From: Tamlana sp038148895
GTDB lineage: Bacteria; Bacteroidota; Bacteroidia; Flavobacteriales; Flavobacteriaceae
Assembly (NCBI GenBank): GCA_038148895.1
Contig: JBBVGQ010000001.1
Reading direction: 5' to 3' (one strand)
Length of the DNA stretch: 64,000 nucleotides
The notes beneath the pieces were generated by a model, which had not been told where the DNA came from, did no database searches, and was given only the letters and a program-made list of their open reading frames with translations. This document shows, piece by piece, positions 44,758 through 52,536 of this stretch (position 1 is its first letter; every line of letters begins with the position of its first letter). The position numbers and the translations under genes were made by a program.

Positions 44758-45915
44758 ATGCCATTTTATCATAAATTAGGAAATATTCCGCATAAACGCC
44801 ACACCCAATTTAGAAAGTCAGATGGCAGTCTTTATTACGAGCAGCTTTTTGGCACTATTGGGTTTGATGGCATGTCTACAAACAGCTATCACGAGCAACT
44901 TCCTACTCAAGTAAAAGAGATTAGAAAACAATATAGCGTAGCACCAAAAATCGCCAAAGTAAATAACATACAATCCTATCGTTTTAAAGGGTTTCAAGTG
45001 AAACCTGAAAAGGACTTTTTGGATAGTAGAAAGACAGTTTTAGTCAATAATGATTGTGCCATTATTTTGGCAGCGCCGCAAAAATCAACGAAAGATTATT
45101 TTTATAAGAATACCGATGCCGACGAATTGATTTTTATCCATAAAGGTTCTGGTAAACTAAGAACACATCTAGGTAATTTAGATTTCAAGTATGGCGATTA
45201 TTTATTAATACCACGGGGCATCATTTACAAAATGGATTTTGATTCGGAAGACAACAGGCTGTTTATTGTAGAATCACGCAGACCTATTTATACACCAAAA
45301 CGCTACCGAAATTGGTTTGGTCAATTATTGGAGCATTCACCATTTTGCGAACGGGATATTAGAAGACCACAAGAACTTGAAACTAATAATGAGTCTGGTG
45401 ATTTTTTGATAAAAGTTAAAAAGCAAGATGATATTATCGAGATGGTATATGCATCCCATCCGTTTGACGTAATTGGATATGATGGCTACAATTACCCTTA
45501 TGCTTTTTCTATTCATGATTTTGAACCTATAACTGGGCGAATTCATCAACCACCACCGGTACATCAAACTTTTGAGACCGACGCCTTTGTAGTGTGCAGT
45601 TTTGTGCCGCGGTTGTATGACTATCACCCACAATCCATTCCAGCTCCCTATAACCATAGTAATATAGACAGCGATGAGGTGCTGTATTATGTTGATGGTG
45701 ATTTTATGAGTAGAAATGATATTGAGGCTGGGCACATATCTTTGCACCCAGCTGGCATACCTCATGGGCCACATCCTGGGGCAACAGAACGTAGTATTGG
45801 TAAAACAAAAACCGATGAGTTGGCTGTAATGGTCGATACCTTTAAGCCATTAAAAGTAACCGAAGAAGCCCTTAAAATAGCTGACGATAGTTATTTTAAA
45901 TCTTGGTTAGAGTAA
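44758..45915 (+). CDS. hmgA: Homogentisate 1,2-dioxygenase
   Basis: Opens the ring of homogentisate to maleylacetoacetate in tyrosine breakdown. The 385-residue cupin-type enzyme has its iron ligands in 'PYNHSNIDSDEVLYY' (His and Glu) and 'LHPAGIPHGPHPGATE' (His). The N-terminal part ('MPFYHKLGNIPHKRHTQFRKSDGSLYYEQLFG') is typical of the bacterial family. It is followed after 52 bases by hppD, which makes its substrate. Fumarylacetoacetase and isomerase genes are not in the window. Confidence 0.95.
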   Translation: MPFYHKLGNIPHKRHTQFRKSDGSLYYEQLFGTIGFDGMSTNSYHEQLPTQVKEIRKQYSVAPKIAKVNNIQSYRFKGFQVKPEKDFLDSRKTVLVNNDCAIILAAPQKSTKDYFYKNTDADELIFIHKGSGKLRTHLGNLDFKYGDYLLIPRGIIYKMDFDSEDNRLFIVESRRPIYTPKRYRNWFGQLLEHSPFCERDIRRPQELETNNESGDFLIKVKKQDDIIEMVYASHPFDVIGYDGYNYPYAFSIHDFEPITGRIHQPPPVHQTFETDAFVVCSFVPRLYDYHPQSIPAPYNHSNIDSDEVLYYVDGDFMSRNDIEAGHISLHPAGIPHGPHPGATERSIGKTKTDELAVMVDTFKPLKVTEEALKIADDSYFKSWLE

Positions 45916-45967
45916 GTATTCGTTTTCAAGTAAACGACTTAACGAATAAACAAATCAACAATTAATC

Positions 45968-47128
45968 ATGAGTAAAGACATAAAATCAGTAAACTACGGT
46001 TTAGAAAAAATATTTGAAGGCGCACAAGACTTTTTACCACTTTTGGGAACAGATTATGTAGAATTCTATGTGGGTAATGCCAAACAATCAGCGCATTTTT
46101 ATAAAACGGCTTTTGGATTTCAATCGTATGCCTATAAAGGTTTGGAAACAGGCTCCAAAGATTCTGCAAGTTATGTGTTAAAACAAGACAAAATCAAATT
46201 GGTTTTAACAACGCCGCTTAGCAGTAGCTCCCCAATTAATGAACATATCGTAAAACATGGTGATGGCGTAAAAGTAATAGCCCTTTGGGTTGAGGATGCC
46301 AGAAACGCTTACCACGAAACAACCAATCGGGGAGCCAAATCTTACATGGAACCTTGTGTTGAAAAAGATGAATTTGGTGAGGTCGTAAGGGCAGGAATTT
46401 ACACTTATGGGGAAACGGTACACATGTTTGTTGAGCGCAAAAATTACAATGGTGCATTTTTGCCAGGATTTCGGGCTTGGAAATCAGAATATAATCCTGA
46501 ACCTGTTGGATTAAAATATATTGACCATATGGTTGGTAATGTTGGTTGGGGACAAATGAACAAATGGGTGAAATGGTATGAAGATGTTATGGGTTTTGAA
46601 AACTTCCTTTCTTTTGATGATAAGCAAATCCATACCGAATACTCCGCACTTATGAGTAAAGTAATGAGTAACGGTAACGGTCGCATAAAATTCCCAATAA
46701 ACGAACCTGCAAAAGGGAAAAAGAAATCGCAAATTGAGGAATATCTCGATTTTTACGAAGGTGCAGGAGTGCAGCATATAGCGGTTGCTACCGATGATAT
46801 TATCGGCACAGTAACGCAATTAAGGCAAAGAGGTGTTGAGTTTTTATCTAAACCACCAGAGGAATATTACAAGGCTGTTCCTGGTCGCTTGGAAGAACAC
46901 AGCCATAAACTTCGTGAGAATATCGAAATTTTAAAAAACTTGGGCATTATGATTGATGCCGACGAGGAGGGCTATTTGTTGCAAATTTTCACCAAACCAG
47001 TTGAGGATAGACCTACCTTGTTTTTTGAAATTATCCAACGTATGGGTGCCCGCGGTTTTGGGGCTGGCAATTTTAAAGCGCTTTTTGAATCTATTGAACG
47101 CGAACAAGCAAATAGAGGAACTTTGTAG
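45968..47128 (+). CDS. hppD: 4-Hydroxyphenylpyruvate dioxygenase
   Basis: Turns 4-hydroxyphenylpyruvate into homogentisate, the substrate of the gene just upstream. The 386-residue VOC-fold protein has the 2-His-1-Glu iron site in 'LKYIDHMVGNV' (His), 'GVQHIAVATDD' (His) and 'LFFEIIQRMGARGFGAGNFKALFESIE' (Glu), the last also being the C-terminal signature helix. Operon with hmgA. Full length; no anomaly. Confidence 0.96.
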   Translation: MSKDIKSVNYGLEKIFEGAQDFLPLLGTDYVEFYVGNAKQSAHFYKTAFGFQSYAYKGLETGSKDSASYVLKQDKIKLVLTTPLSSSSPINEHIVKHGDGVKVIALWVEDARNAYHETTNRGAKSYMEPCVEKDEFGEVVRAGIYTYGETVHMFVERKNYNGAFLPGFRAWKSEYNPEPVGLKYIDHMVGNVGWGQMNKWVKWYEDVMGFENFLSFDDKQIHTEYSALMSKVMSNGNGRIKFPINEPAKGKKKSQIEEYLDFYEGAGVQHIAVATDDIIGTVTQLRQRGVEFLSKPPEEYYKAVPGRLEEHSHKLRENIEILKNLGIMIDADEEGYLLQIFTKPVEDRPTLFFEIIQRMGARGFGAGNFKALFESIEREQANRGTL

Positions 47129-47229
47129 ATAAAATGCCGTCTGATAACTTGTGTTTTTGCCAACATAAACTTGTTTTAGATTTAATAAACATCAAGTCAT
47201 TTAAGTGTTTTCAATAATTCGAATTCCTT

Positions 47230-47249
47230 TATGTAACAAATATTACATA
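47230..47249. promoter_or_regulatory. Dyad upstream of the 47301 membrane-protein gene
   Basis: TATGTAA, 6 bases (CAAATA), TTACATA: a perfect 7-bp inverted repeat 52 bases before the ATG. The half-site ATGTAA/TTACAT recurs in the dyad at 48087-48127. Probably an operator; the protein that binds is unknown. Confidence 0.5.
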
Positions 47250-47300
47250 GAAGAGTAAAGTATAAATCTATATTGCAAAGTACTTAAAGACAATTATTTG

Positions 47301-47990
47301 ATGGAAAATATTAAAAAAGACTTCGAAACAAGGTTCACGGGGTGGGCGTTTATTTTGGCTGCACTATTATTATGGTTTGGTTGGTTTTTATCGCCACATC
47401 ATATAGGTGAATATATTGTGGCTTCAGATTTTACTGAGGTTGGCAAAAATGTATGGTACTGGATTTGGATGTATCGCATTCATATCTTTGGTTGGGTAAC
47501 AATGGGCATTGCTTTGTTCGCTTTTGTGGCTGCCACGGCAAGAAAACCTTATCGTGTGGTTATTTTACCCGGGGCTGGTATGACAATAATAGGCACTTTT
47601 ACATTGGCCATTGCTTCAGCTTATTACTATAACCACGGCGCTTGGGGTGTTGGACAAACTGCTGGCATGTCTGCTGAAGAATTGGAAGATTTCATGTATA
47701 ACCTTTTGTTTACTAACCAATATGTAACTTGTTTTATACGTTTTGGGCGTATATTTTCAGGAGTTGGGTTAGTGCTTTTAGGGTTTGCTTTAATCAAGTG
47801 GAAAATGGTAAGCACTTGGCTAAGTTGGTTTACAATTTTGCTGGGATTTGCCGCCATGTCCGTTATTTTATTTATTCCAGATAATTTTGAAATTTATAAA
47901 CCATTGTTCCATGTTAAGGTGGTTTGGTTATTGGCTATGGGTGCCGTTTTGTTGAAACAAGGCGTCCATTTAAGCGAATCAAAAAGTTGA
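47301..47990 (+). CDS. Polytopic membrane protein of unknown function
   Basis: A 229-residue inner-membrane protein with about six hydrophobic segments ('GWAFILAALLLWFGWFL', 'IFGWVTMGIALFAFVAA', 'VILPGAGMTIIGTFTLAIASAYYY', 'IFSGVGLVLLGFALI', 'WFTILLGFAAMSVILFI', 'VVWLLAMGAVLL'). I do not recognise the family. The start is taken at the ATG at 47301 and not at the TTG one codon earlier. Several His and Trp residues near segment ends ('SPHHIGEYI', 'MYRIHIFGW', 'YNHGAWG') could bind a metal or haem, but no standard motif is complete. It stands alone between hppD and the polyamine operon, with a dyad upstream and a terminator after it. Confidence 0.7.
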   Translation: MENIKKDFETRFTGWAFILAALLLWFGWFLSPHHIGEYIVASDFTEVGKNVWYWIWMYRIHIFGWVTMGIALFAFVAATARKPYRVVILPGAGMTIIGTFTLAIASAYYYNHGAWGVGQTAGMSAEELEDFMYNLLFTNQYVTCFIRFGRIFSGVGLVLLGFALIKWKMVSTWLSWFTILLGFAAMSVILFIPDNFEIYKPLFHVKVVWLLAMGAVLLKQGVHLSESKS

Positions 47991-48026
47991 TTTTTATAGT
48001 TTTAAGGTGACTATAGTTTGGTTGTG

Positions 48027-48064
48027 AAGTCAGTTTTTTCGATATGGAAAACTGACTTTTCTTT
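48027..48064 (+). terminator. Terminator after the 47301 membrane-protein gene
   Basis: AAGTCAGTTTT (48027-48037) pairs perfectly with AAAACTGACTT (48048-48058); TTCTTTT follows. An 11-bp stem 36 bases past the stop. Confidence 0.85.
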
Positions 48065-48086
48065 TGCTCGAAAAAAATTCAAAAAA

Positions 48087-48128
48087 AAATGTAATTTCTC
48101 AGTTGTATTGAAAAAAAAATTACATTTG
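48087..48128 (+). promoter_or_regulatory. Promoter with overlapping 11-bp dyad ahead of the polyamine operon
   Basis: TACATTTG (48121-48128) is an exact TAnnTTTG -7 element; a TTG at 48103-48105 is 15 bases away, slightly close. AAATGTAATTT (48087-48097) and AAATTACATTT (48117-48127) form a perfect inverted repeat with 19 bases between, the right arm covering the -7 element. A protein on both arms would block polymerase. Confidence 0.5.
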
Positions 48129-48141
48129 TTCCACTCTTTTA

Positions 48142-48304
48142 GCTGAACAATTTGAAACCTGTTTCTATGTTCGGGCTTTTGAAAATTAGGAAGTCATATT
48201 CAAAAGCAGCTTTCAGGTCAAGCAACCGAATTTTAAAGCTAACTTCCGTTTCTCCTATTTATGCTATTCAGCATGAATTTGCCTTTGTGCCTACCACTTG
48301 TAGG
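48142..48304 (+). ncRNA. Candidate structured leader RNA upstream of the arginine decarboxylase gene
   Basis: Read by eye as RNA: P1 of 9 bp, GCTTTTGAA (48175-48183) with TTCAAAAGC (48199-48207); directly next to it P2, AGCT (48208-48211) with AGCT (48237-48240), continued by TTC-A-GGT (48212-48218) with ACCGAA (48225-48230) around CAAGCA; GGAAGT in the P1 loop (48189-48194) is complementary to ACTTCC after P2 (48242-48247), a possible pseudoknot; then hairpins ATGCT/AGCAT (48261-48274) and CCTAC/GTAGG (48290-48304). GCTGAA (48142-48147) could instead close with TTCAGC (48267-48272). I match it to no known riboswitch. An open frame overlaps it, so coding is the rival reading. Confidence 0.35.
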
Positions 48305-48319
48305 GAAATCCAAATTTGA
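48167..48319 (+). CDS. Possible 50-codon small ORF in the leader
   Basis: An ATG-started frame of 50 codons with a basic product (about eight Lys/Arg against two Glu; begins 'MFGLLKIRKSYSKAAFRSSN'). It begins 40 bases after the TACATTTG element and ends 74 bases before the decarboxylase start. It has no recognised domain. It could be a leader peptide, a free small protein, or a chance frame in a structured RNA; chance is likely enough that confidence is low. Confidence 0.2.
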   Translation: MFGLLKIRKSYSKAAFRSSNRILKLTSVSPIYAIQHEFAFVPTTCREIQI

Positions 48320-48393
48320 TATTGTTTATTTTTTATTATATTAACGTGTAGTTAAACTACCTATTACATCTTTAACTTTAATTAAAAAATAAA

Positions 48394-49851
48394 TTGAATA
48401 CTAAATACATTGATTTAATCAATCAAACTTTTGATTTTCCTACCGAAGAATTTAAAGTTGATAAAGGGCAATTGCATTTCCATGGTATAGATTTAATGGA
48501 ACTCACAAAGCAATACGGCGCACCGCTTAAATTTACGTATCTGCCACAGATATCAAACAATATTAAAAGGGCAAAAACATGGTTTGCCAATGCCATTAGG
48601 GAACATAAATACAAAGGCAAGTACAATTATTGCTATTGTACCAAAAGTTCGCATTTTAAACATGTTTTGGATGAGGCCTTAAAAAATGACATTCATATAG
48701 AAACCTCTTCCGCTTTTGATATTGACATAGTTGAAAATTTAAAAGCATCCGGAAAAATCACTGATGAAACTTATGTAATCAGTAACGGTTTTAAACGTGC
48801 ACAGTACATTACAAATATTGCCCGTTTGATTAATAATGGCCACAAAAATGCCATACCGATTATTGATAATTACGAGGAAATTGATTTGCTTTCTAAAGAA
48901 ATTAAGGGTAAGTTTAATGTCGGTATCAGAATAGCTTCTGAAGAGGAACCTAAATTTGAGTTTTACACCTCACGATTGGGTATTGGTTATAAAAACATTG
49001 TTCCTTTTTATAAAAGCCAGATTGCCAACAATAAAAAGGTTAAGCTTAAAATGCTTCACTTTTTCATTAATACTGGCATTCGTGACAATGCCTATTATTG
49101 GAACGAATTATTAAAGTGCCTGAAGGTTTACACCAATCTGAAAAAGATTTGTCCGACATTGGACAGTTTGAATATAGGTGGAGGATTTCCAATAAAAAAC
49201 TCTTTGGCTTTTGAGTTTGATTATGAGTACATGATTGATGAAATTATCAATCAAATCAAAATTGCTTGTGATGAAGAGGAAGTAGATGTGCCTCATATTT
49301 TCACGGAATTTGGGAGTTTTACGGTTGGGGAAAGCGGTGGTGCCATTTATGAAGTTTTGTACCAAAAACAACAAAACGACCGTGAAAAATGGAATATGAT
49401 AAACTCTTCGTTTATTACTACCTTACCAGATACATGGGCCATTAATAAACGCTTTATTCTATTGCCTGTCAACCGTTGGCAAGACAGTTACGAGCGTGTA
49501 TTGTTGGGTGGTTTAACTTGTGATAGTGATGATTATTACAACAGCGAACAGCACATGAACGCTATTTATCTTCCAAAATATAATATTGATAAACCCTTGT
49601 ACATAGGCTTTTTTAATACAGGAGCCTACCAAGAAACTATTGGGGGTTTTGGCGGTTTACAACATTGTTTAATCCCATCACCAAAACATATTTTGATTGA
49701 TAGGGATGCAGATGGAAACATCACAACCAAGTTATTTAGCGAACAGCAAAAAAGTGAAGACTTGCTAAAAATATTGGGTTACGAAAAGCATAAAGAAACT
49801 GTTGAAGGTCATGAAGACTACAGCAGTTCAGTAAAAAAAATAACGACATAA
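48394..49851 (+). CDS. speA: Arginine decarboxylase (fold-type-III PLP enzyme)
   Basis: A 485-residue PLP decarboxylase of the alanine-racemase-barrel class, of the type annotated as arginine decarboxylase in Flavobacteriia; it would make agmatine for polyamine synthesis. The PLP Lys is in 'YCYCTKSSHFKHVLDEAL' (about residue 87), 'LNIGGGFPI' is the phosphate-binding loop, and 'GGLTCDSDD' and 'FFNTGAYQETIGGFGG' are the active-site segments from the other subunit. It is shorter than E. coli SpeA (658), so a related substrate cannot be excluded. Start TTG at 48394. First gene of a three-gene operon, 6 bases before the next ATG. Confidence 0.85.
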   Translation: MNTKYIDLINQTFDFPTEEFKVDKGQLHFHGIDLMELTKQYGAPLKFTYLPQISNNIKRAKTWFANAIREHKYKGKYNYCYCTKSSHFKHVLDEALKNDIHIETSSAFDIDIVENLKASGKITDETYVISNGFKRAQYITNIARLINNGHKNAIPIIDNYEEIDLLSKEIKGKFNVGIRIASEEEPKFEFYTSRLGIGYKNIVPFYKSQIANNKKVKLKMLHFFINTGIRDNAYYWNELLKCLKVYTNLKKICPTLDSLNIGGGFPIKNSLAFEFDYEYMIDEIINQIKIACDEEEVDVPHIFTEFGSFTVGESGGAIYEVLYQKQQNDREKWNMINSSFITTLPDTWAINKRFILLPVNRWQDSYERVLLGGLTCDSDDYYNSEQHMNAIYLPKYNIDKPLYIGFFNTGAYQETIGGFGGLQHCLIPSPKHILIDRDADGNITTKLFSEQQKSEDLLKILGYEKHKETVEGHEDYSSSVKKITT

Positions 49852-49857
49852 AATTTG

Positions 49858-50838
49858 ATGATGACAACTACAAAAGGTCCTATTTCACAATTTATAGAAA
49901 AACATTATTTACATTTTAATTCCGCTGCTTTAGTAGATGCGGCAAAAGGTTATGAAGCACAGTTGGAGTCTGGCGCAAAAATGCTGGTTTCCTTGGCAGG
50001 TGCTATGAGTACTGCAGAATTAGGTAAAAGTTTCGCAGAAATGATACGTCAGGATAAAGTGCAAATTGTTTCTTGCACAGGAGCCAATCTTGAAGAAGAT
50101 ATCATGAATTTGGTAGCTCATTCGCACTACAAGCGTGTACCTAATTACCGTGATTTAACCCCGCAAGAAGAGTGGGATTTATTGGAAAAAGGACTAAATC
50201 GAGTTACAGATACCTGCATTCCAGAACATGAGGCATTCAGGCGCTTACAAAAACATATTTACGAAATTTGGAAGGAAGCTGATGCCAAGGGCGAACGCTA
50301 TTTGCCACATGAGTATATGTATAAAATGCTATTGTCAGGCGTTTTGGAGCAGTACTATGAAATTGATATAAAAGACTCGTGGATGTATGCTGCGGCAGAA
50401 AAGAATTTGCCAATTGTTTGTCCTGGTTGGGAAGACAGTACTATGGGCAATATTTTTGCAAGCTATGTGCTAAAAGGTGAATTAAAAGCAAGCACCATGA
50501 AATCGGGTATTGAGTATATGACCTTTTTGGCCGATTGGTACACTGAAAATTCCAAAAAAGGAATTGGCTTTTTCCAAATTGGTGGTGGTATTGCAGGGGA
50601 TTTTCCTATATGTGTTGTACCCATGTTGTACCAAGATATGGAACGTACCGATACGCCATTTTGGAGTTATTTCTGCCAAATTAGCGATTCTACAACAAGT
50701 TATGGTTCATATTCAGGAGCCGTACCAAACGAAAAAATAACTTGGGGTAAACTGGATATCAATACACCAAAGTATATTGTAGAAAGCGACGCAACGATCG
50801 TGGCACCTTTAATTTTTGCTTATTTATTGGGTTGGTAA
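49858..50838 (+). CDS. Deoxyhypusine-synthase-family protein
   Basis: A 326-residue member of the deoxyhypusine synthase superfamily ('LVSLAGAMSTAELGKSFAEMIRQDKVQIVSCTGANLEEDI', 'FFQIGGGIAGDFPICVVPML'). Archaeal and eukaryotic members move an aminobutyl group from spermidine to eIF5A; bacteria lack that target, and bacterial members are thought to make homospermidine-type polyamines. The active-site Lys of true enzymes (in a GKEI-type block near the C terminus) appears shifted or replaced: the end reads 'NEKITWGKLDINTPKYIVESDATIVAPLI', where Lys in 'WGKLD' is the candidate. Cotranscribed with the decarboxylase; its stop overlaps the next ATG (TAATG). Confidence 0.88.
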   Translation: MMTTTKGPISQFIEKHYLHFNSAALVDAAKGYEAQLESGAKMLVSLAGAMSTAELGKSFAEMIRQDKVQIVSCTGANLEEDIMNLVAHSHYKRVPNYRDLTPQEEWDLLEKGLNRVTDTCIPEHEAFRRLQKHIYEIWKEADAKGERYLPHEYMYKMLLSGVLEQYYEIDIKDSWMYAAAEKNLPIVCPGWEDSTMGNIFASYVLKGELKASTMKSGIEYMTFLADWYTENSKKGIGFFQIGGGIAGDFPICVVPMLYQDMERTDTPFWSYFCQISDSTTSYGSYSGAVPNEKITWGKLDINTPKYIVESDATIVAPLIFAYLLGW

Positions 50839-52373
50839 TGTCTAAGGTTGAAAACATAGAAAACGTTGAACTTCGATACCTCAGCATTGATGATTACGAG
50901 GAATTGAAAGCGGCTACTTTGGAGTCGTACGGCGGTGTTCTAAATTCATATTGGAAAAAACATCACATTTCCGATTTAACTTCCATATTCCCGGAAGGAC
51001 AGGTTGTTATTTTGGTAGATGGCGATATTGCCGGTTGCGCACTATCCTTAATTGTGGATTATGACAGTATTGATGCCGACCATACCTACCAAGATATCAT
51101 AGCAGGCGAATCGTTTAAAAACCACAATGCAAATGGCGATGTGCTTTATGGTATTGATGTTTTTATAAAACCTGCTTACAGAGGCTTGCGATTAGGAAGA
51201 CGCCTTTATGATTACAGAAAGGAAGTTTGCGAGCAATTGAATTTAAAAAGTATTGTTTTTGGTGGTAGAATGCCCAACTATCATAAACATAAGGAGCTCA
51301 CTCCAAAACAGTATATAGAAAAGGTTAAGCGCAAAGAAATACACGACCCTGTGCTTAACTTTCAAATTTCGAACGATTTTCACCCAATACGTATTTTAAA
51401 AGGCTATTTGGAAGGAGATACGGCATCGAACGAGTATGCTGTGCTTATGGAGTGGGATAATATTTACTATACCAAACCAAGTAAAAAGGCCAGTACGGTA
51501 AAAACCATTGTAAGGCTCGGATTGATTCAATGGCAAATGCGACCATACCATAGTTTGAGTGAACTCATGCAACAGGTTGAATACTTTATTGATAGTGTGG
51601 CGGCATACAGGTCTGATTTTGCAGTATTCCCGGAATTTTTCAATGCTCCATTAATGGCAGAATTTAACCATTTGCATGAACCAGAGGCTATTAGGGAATT
51701 GGCAAGATTTACTGAAACTATTATTAATAAACTAAAGGAATTTTCGATATCCTATAACATAAATATTATTTCTGGTAGCATGCCTGAAGTTGTGGACGAC
51801 AAGCTTTACAACGTTGGCTATTTGTGTATTAGGGACGGCAGTGTAGAGCGCTATGAAAAAATACATGTTACCCCAGATGAAGCTAAGGTTTGGGGCATGC
51901 AAAGAGGTAATAAACTAAAAACCTTTAACACAGATTGTGGTAAAATAGGCATTTTAATTTGTTATGACTCTGAGTTCCCGGAATTATCGCGTTTATTGGC
52001 TGATGAAGGCATGGATATTTTATTTGTTCCATTTTTGACCGATACCCAAAATGGTTATTCACGCGTGCGTTTGTGTGCTCAGGCCAGAGCTGTGGAAAAT
52101 GAATGCTATGTGGCCATAGCAGGTAGTGTGGGTAATTTGCCTAATGTCAACAACATGGATATACAATATGCCCAATCGGCAGTTTTCACACCTTGTGACT
52201 TTTCTTTTCCTAGTAGCGGCATTAAAGCAGAGGCTACACCAAACACTGAAATGATCTTGGTTGCAGATGTAGATATAAGTTTATTGCGTGAGCTGCATTC
52301 CTTTGGCGCCGTAAAGAATCTAAAAGATAGAAGAAAAGATTTTTATGATGTTATTCGAATTAAACAATCATAA
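50838..52373 (+). CDS. GNAT acetyltransferase-nitrilase fusion (nitrilase branch 12 type)
   Basis: A fusion of about 511 residues. The N-terminal GNAT acetyltransferase (about 10-200) shows an acetyl-CoA loop, 'AYRGLRLGRRLYDYRKEVCEQL'. The C-terminal carbon-nitrogen hydrolase (about 225-505) has the Glu-Lys-Cys triad in 'FAVFPEFFNAP', 'YEKIHVTPDEA' and 'GILICYDSEFPEL'. RimI-like plus nitrilase is the known branch 12 layout, with no settled substrate. In this operon an acylated or carbamoylated polyamine is plausible. The ATG at 50838 overlaps the previous stop; the TTG two codons earlier is less likely. Confidence 0.9.
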   Translation: MSKVENIENVELRYLSIDDYEELKAATLESYGGVLNSYWKKHHISDLTSIFPEGQVVILVDGDIAGCALSLIVDYDSIDADHTYQDIIAGESFKNHNANGDVLYGIDVFIKPAYRGLRLGRRLYDYRKEVCEQLNLKSIVFGGRMPNYHKHKELTPKQYIEKVKRKEIHDPVLNFQISNDFHPIRILKGYLEGDTASNEYAVLMEWDNIYYTKPSKKASTVKTIVRLGLIQWQMRPYHSLSELMQQVEYFIDSVAAYRSDFAVFPEFFNAPLMAEFNHLHEPEAIRELARFTETIINKLKEFSISYNINIISGSMPEVVDDKLYNVGYLCIRDGSVERYEKIHVTPDEAKVWGMQRGNKLKTFNTDCGKIGILICYDSEFPELSRLLADEGMDILFVPFLTDTQNGYSRVRLCAQARAVENECYVAIAGSVGNLPNVNNMDIQYAQSAVFTPCDFSFPSSGIKAEATPNTEMILVADVDISLLRELHSFGAVKNLKDRRKDFYDVIRIKQS

Positions 52374-52451
52374 ATACTATATTTAGATCAACAAAACTCA
52401 AATGTTACCCTAAACGGAATAAAAAAATCAACCCAAATGAAACCGATATGA

Positions 52452-52512
52452 TTAAAATAATCTTTAAACTTACACAATGATTATTTTAACCATCAAAAGG
52501 TTACATGTGACC
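52452..52512. promoter_or_regulatory. Inverted repeats ahead of the 52537 gene
   Basis: TTAAAATAATC (52452-52462) and GATTATTTTAA (52479-52489) form a perfect 11-bp inverted repeat with 16 bases between, and GGTTACATGTGACC (52499-52512) is a palindrome with one mismatch, 24 bases before the ATG. Either could be an operator; the first is too AT-rich for a terminator. Confidence 0.35.
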
Positions 52513-52536
52513 CTTGAAAAACAATAAAAACAACCC

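Larger units (their letters stand above)
47991..48393. other. 403-base gap: terminator, dyad promoter and structured leader of the polyamine operon
   Basis: Contents, in order: terminator of the membrane-protein gene (48027-48064), dyad and promoter (48087-48128), a hairpin-rich segment (48142-48304) that also carries a 50-codon open frame (48167-48319), then an AT-rich stretch with GTAGTTAAACTAC near 48345 up to the TTG start at 48394. Confidence 0.6.

Noticed and set aside
45337..45774. 145-codon minus-strand frame within hmgA
   Set aside because: It runs opposite the iron-ligand region of hmgA, which is under strong selection in the plus frame.
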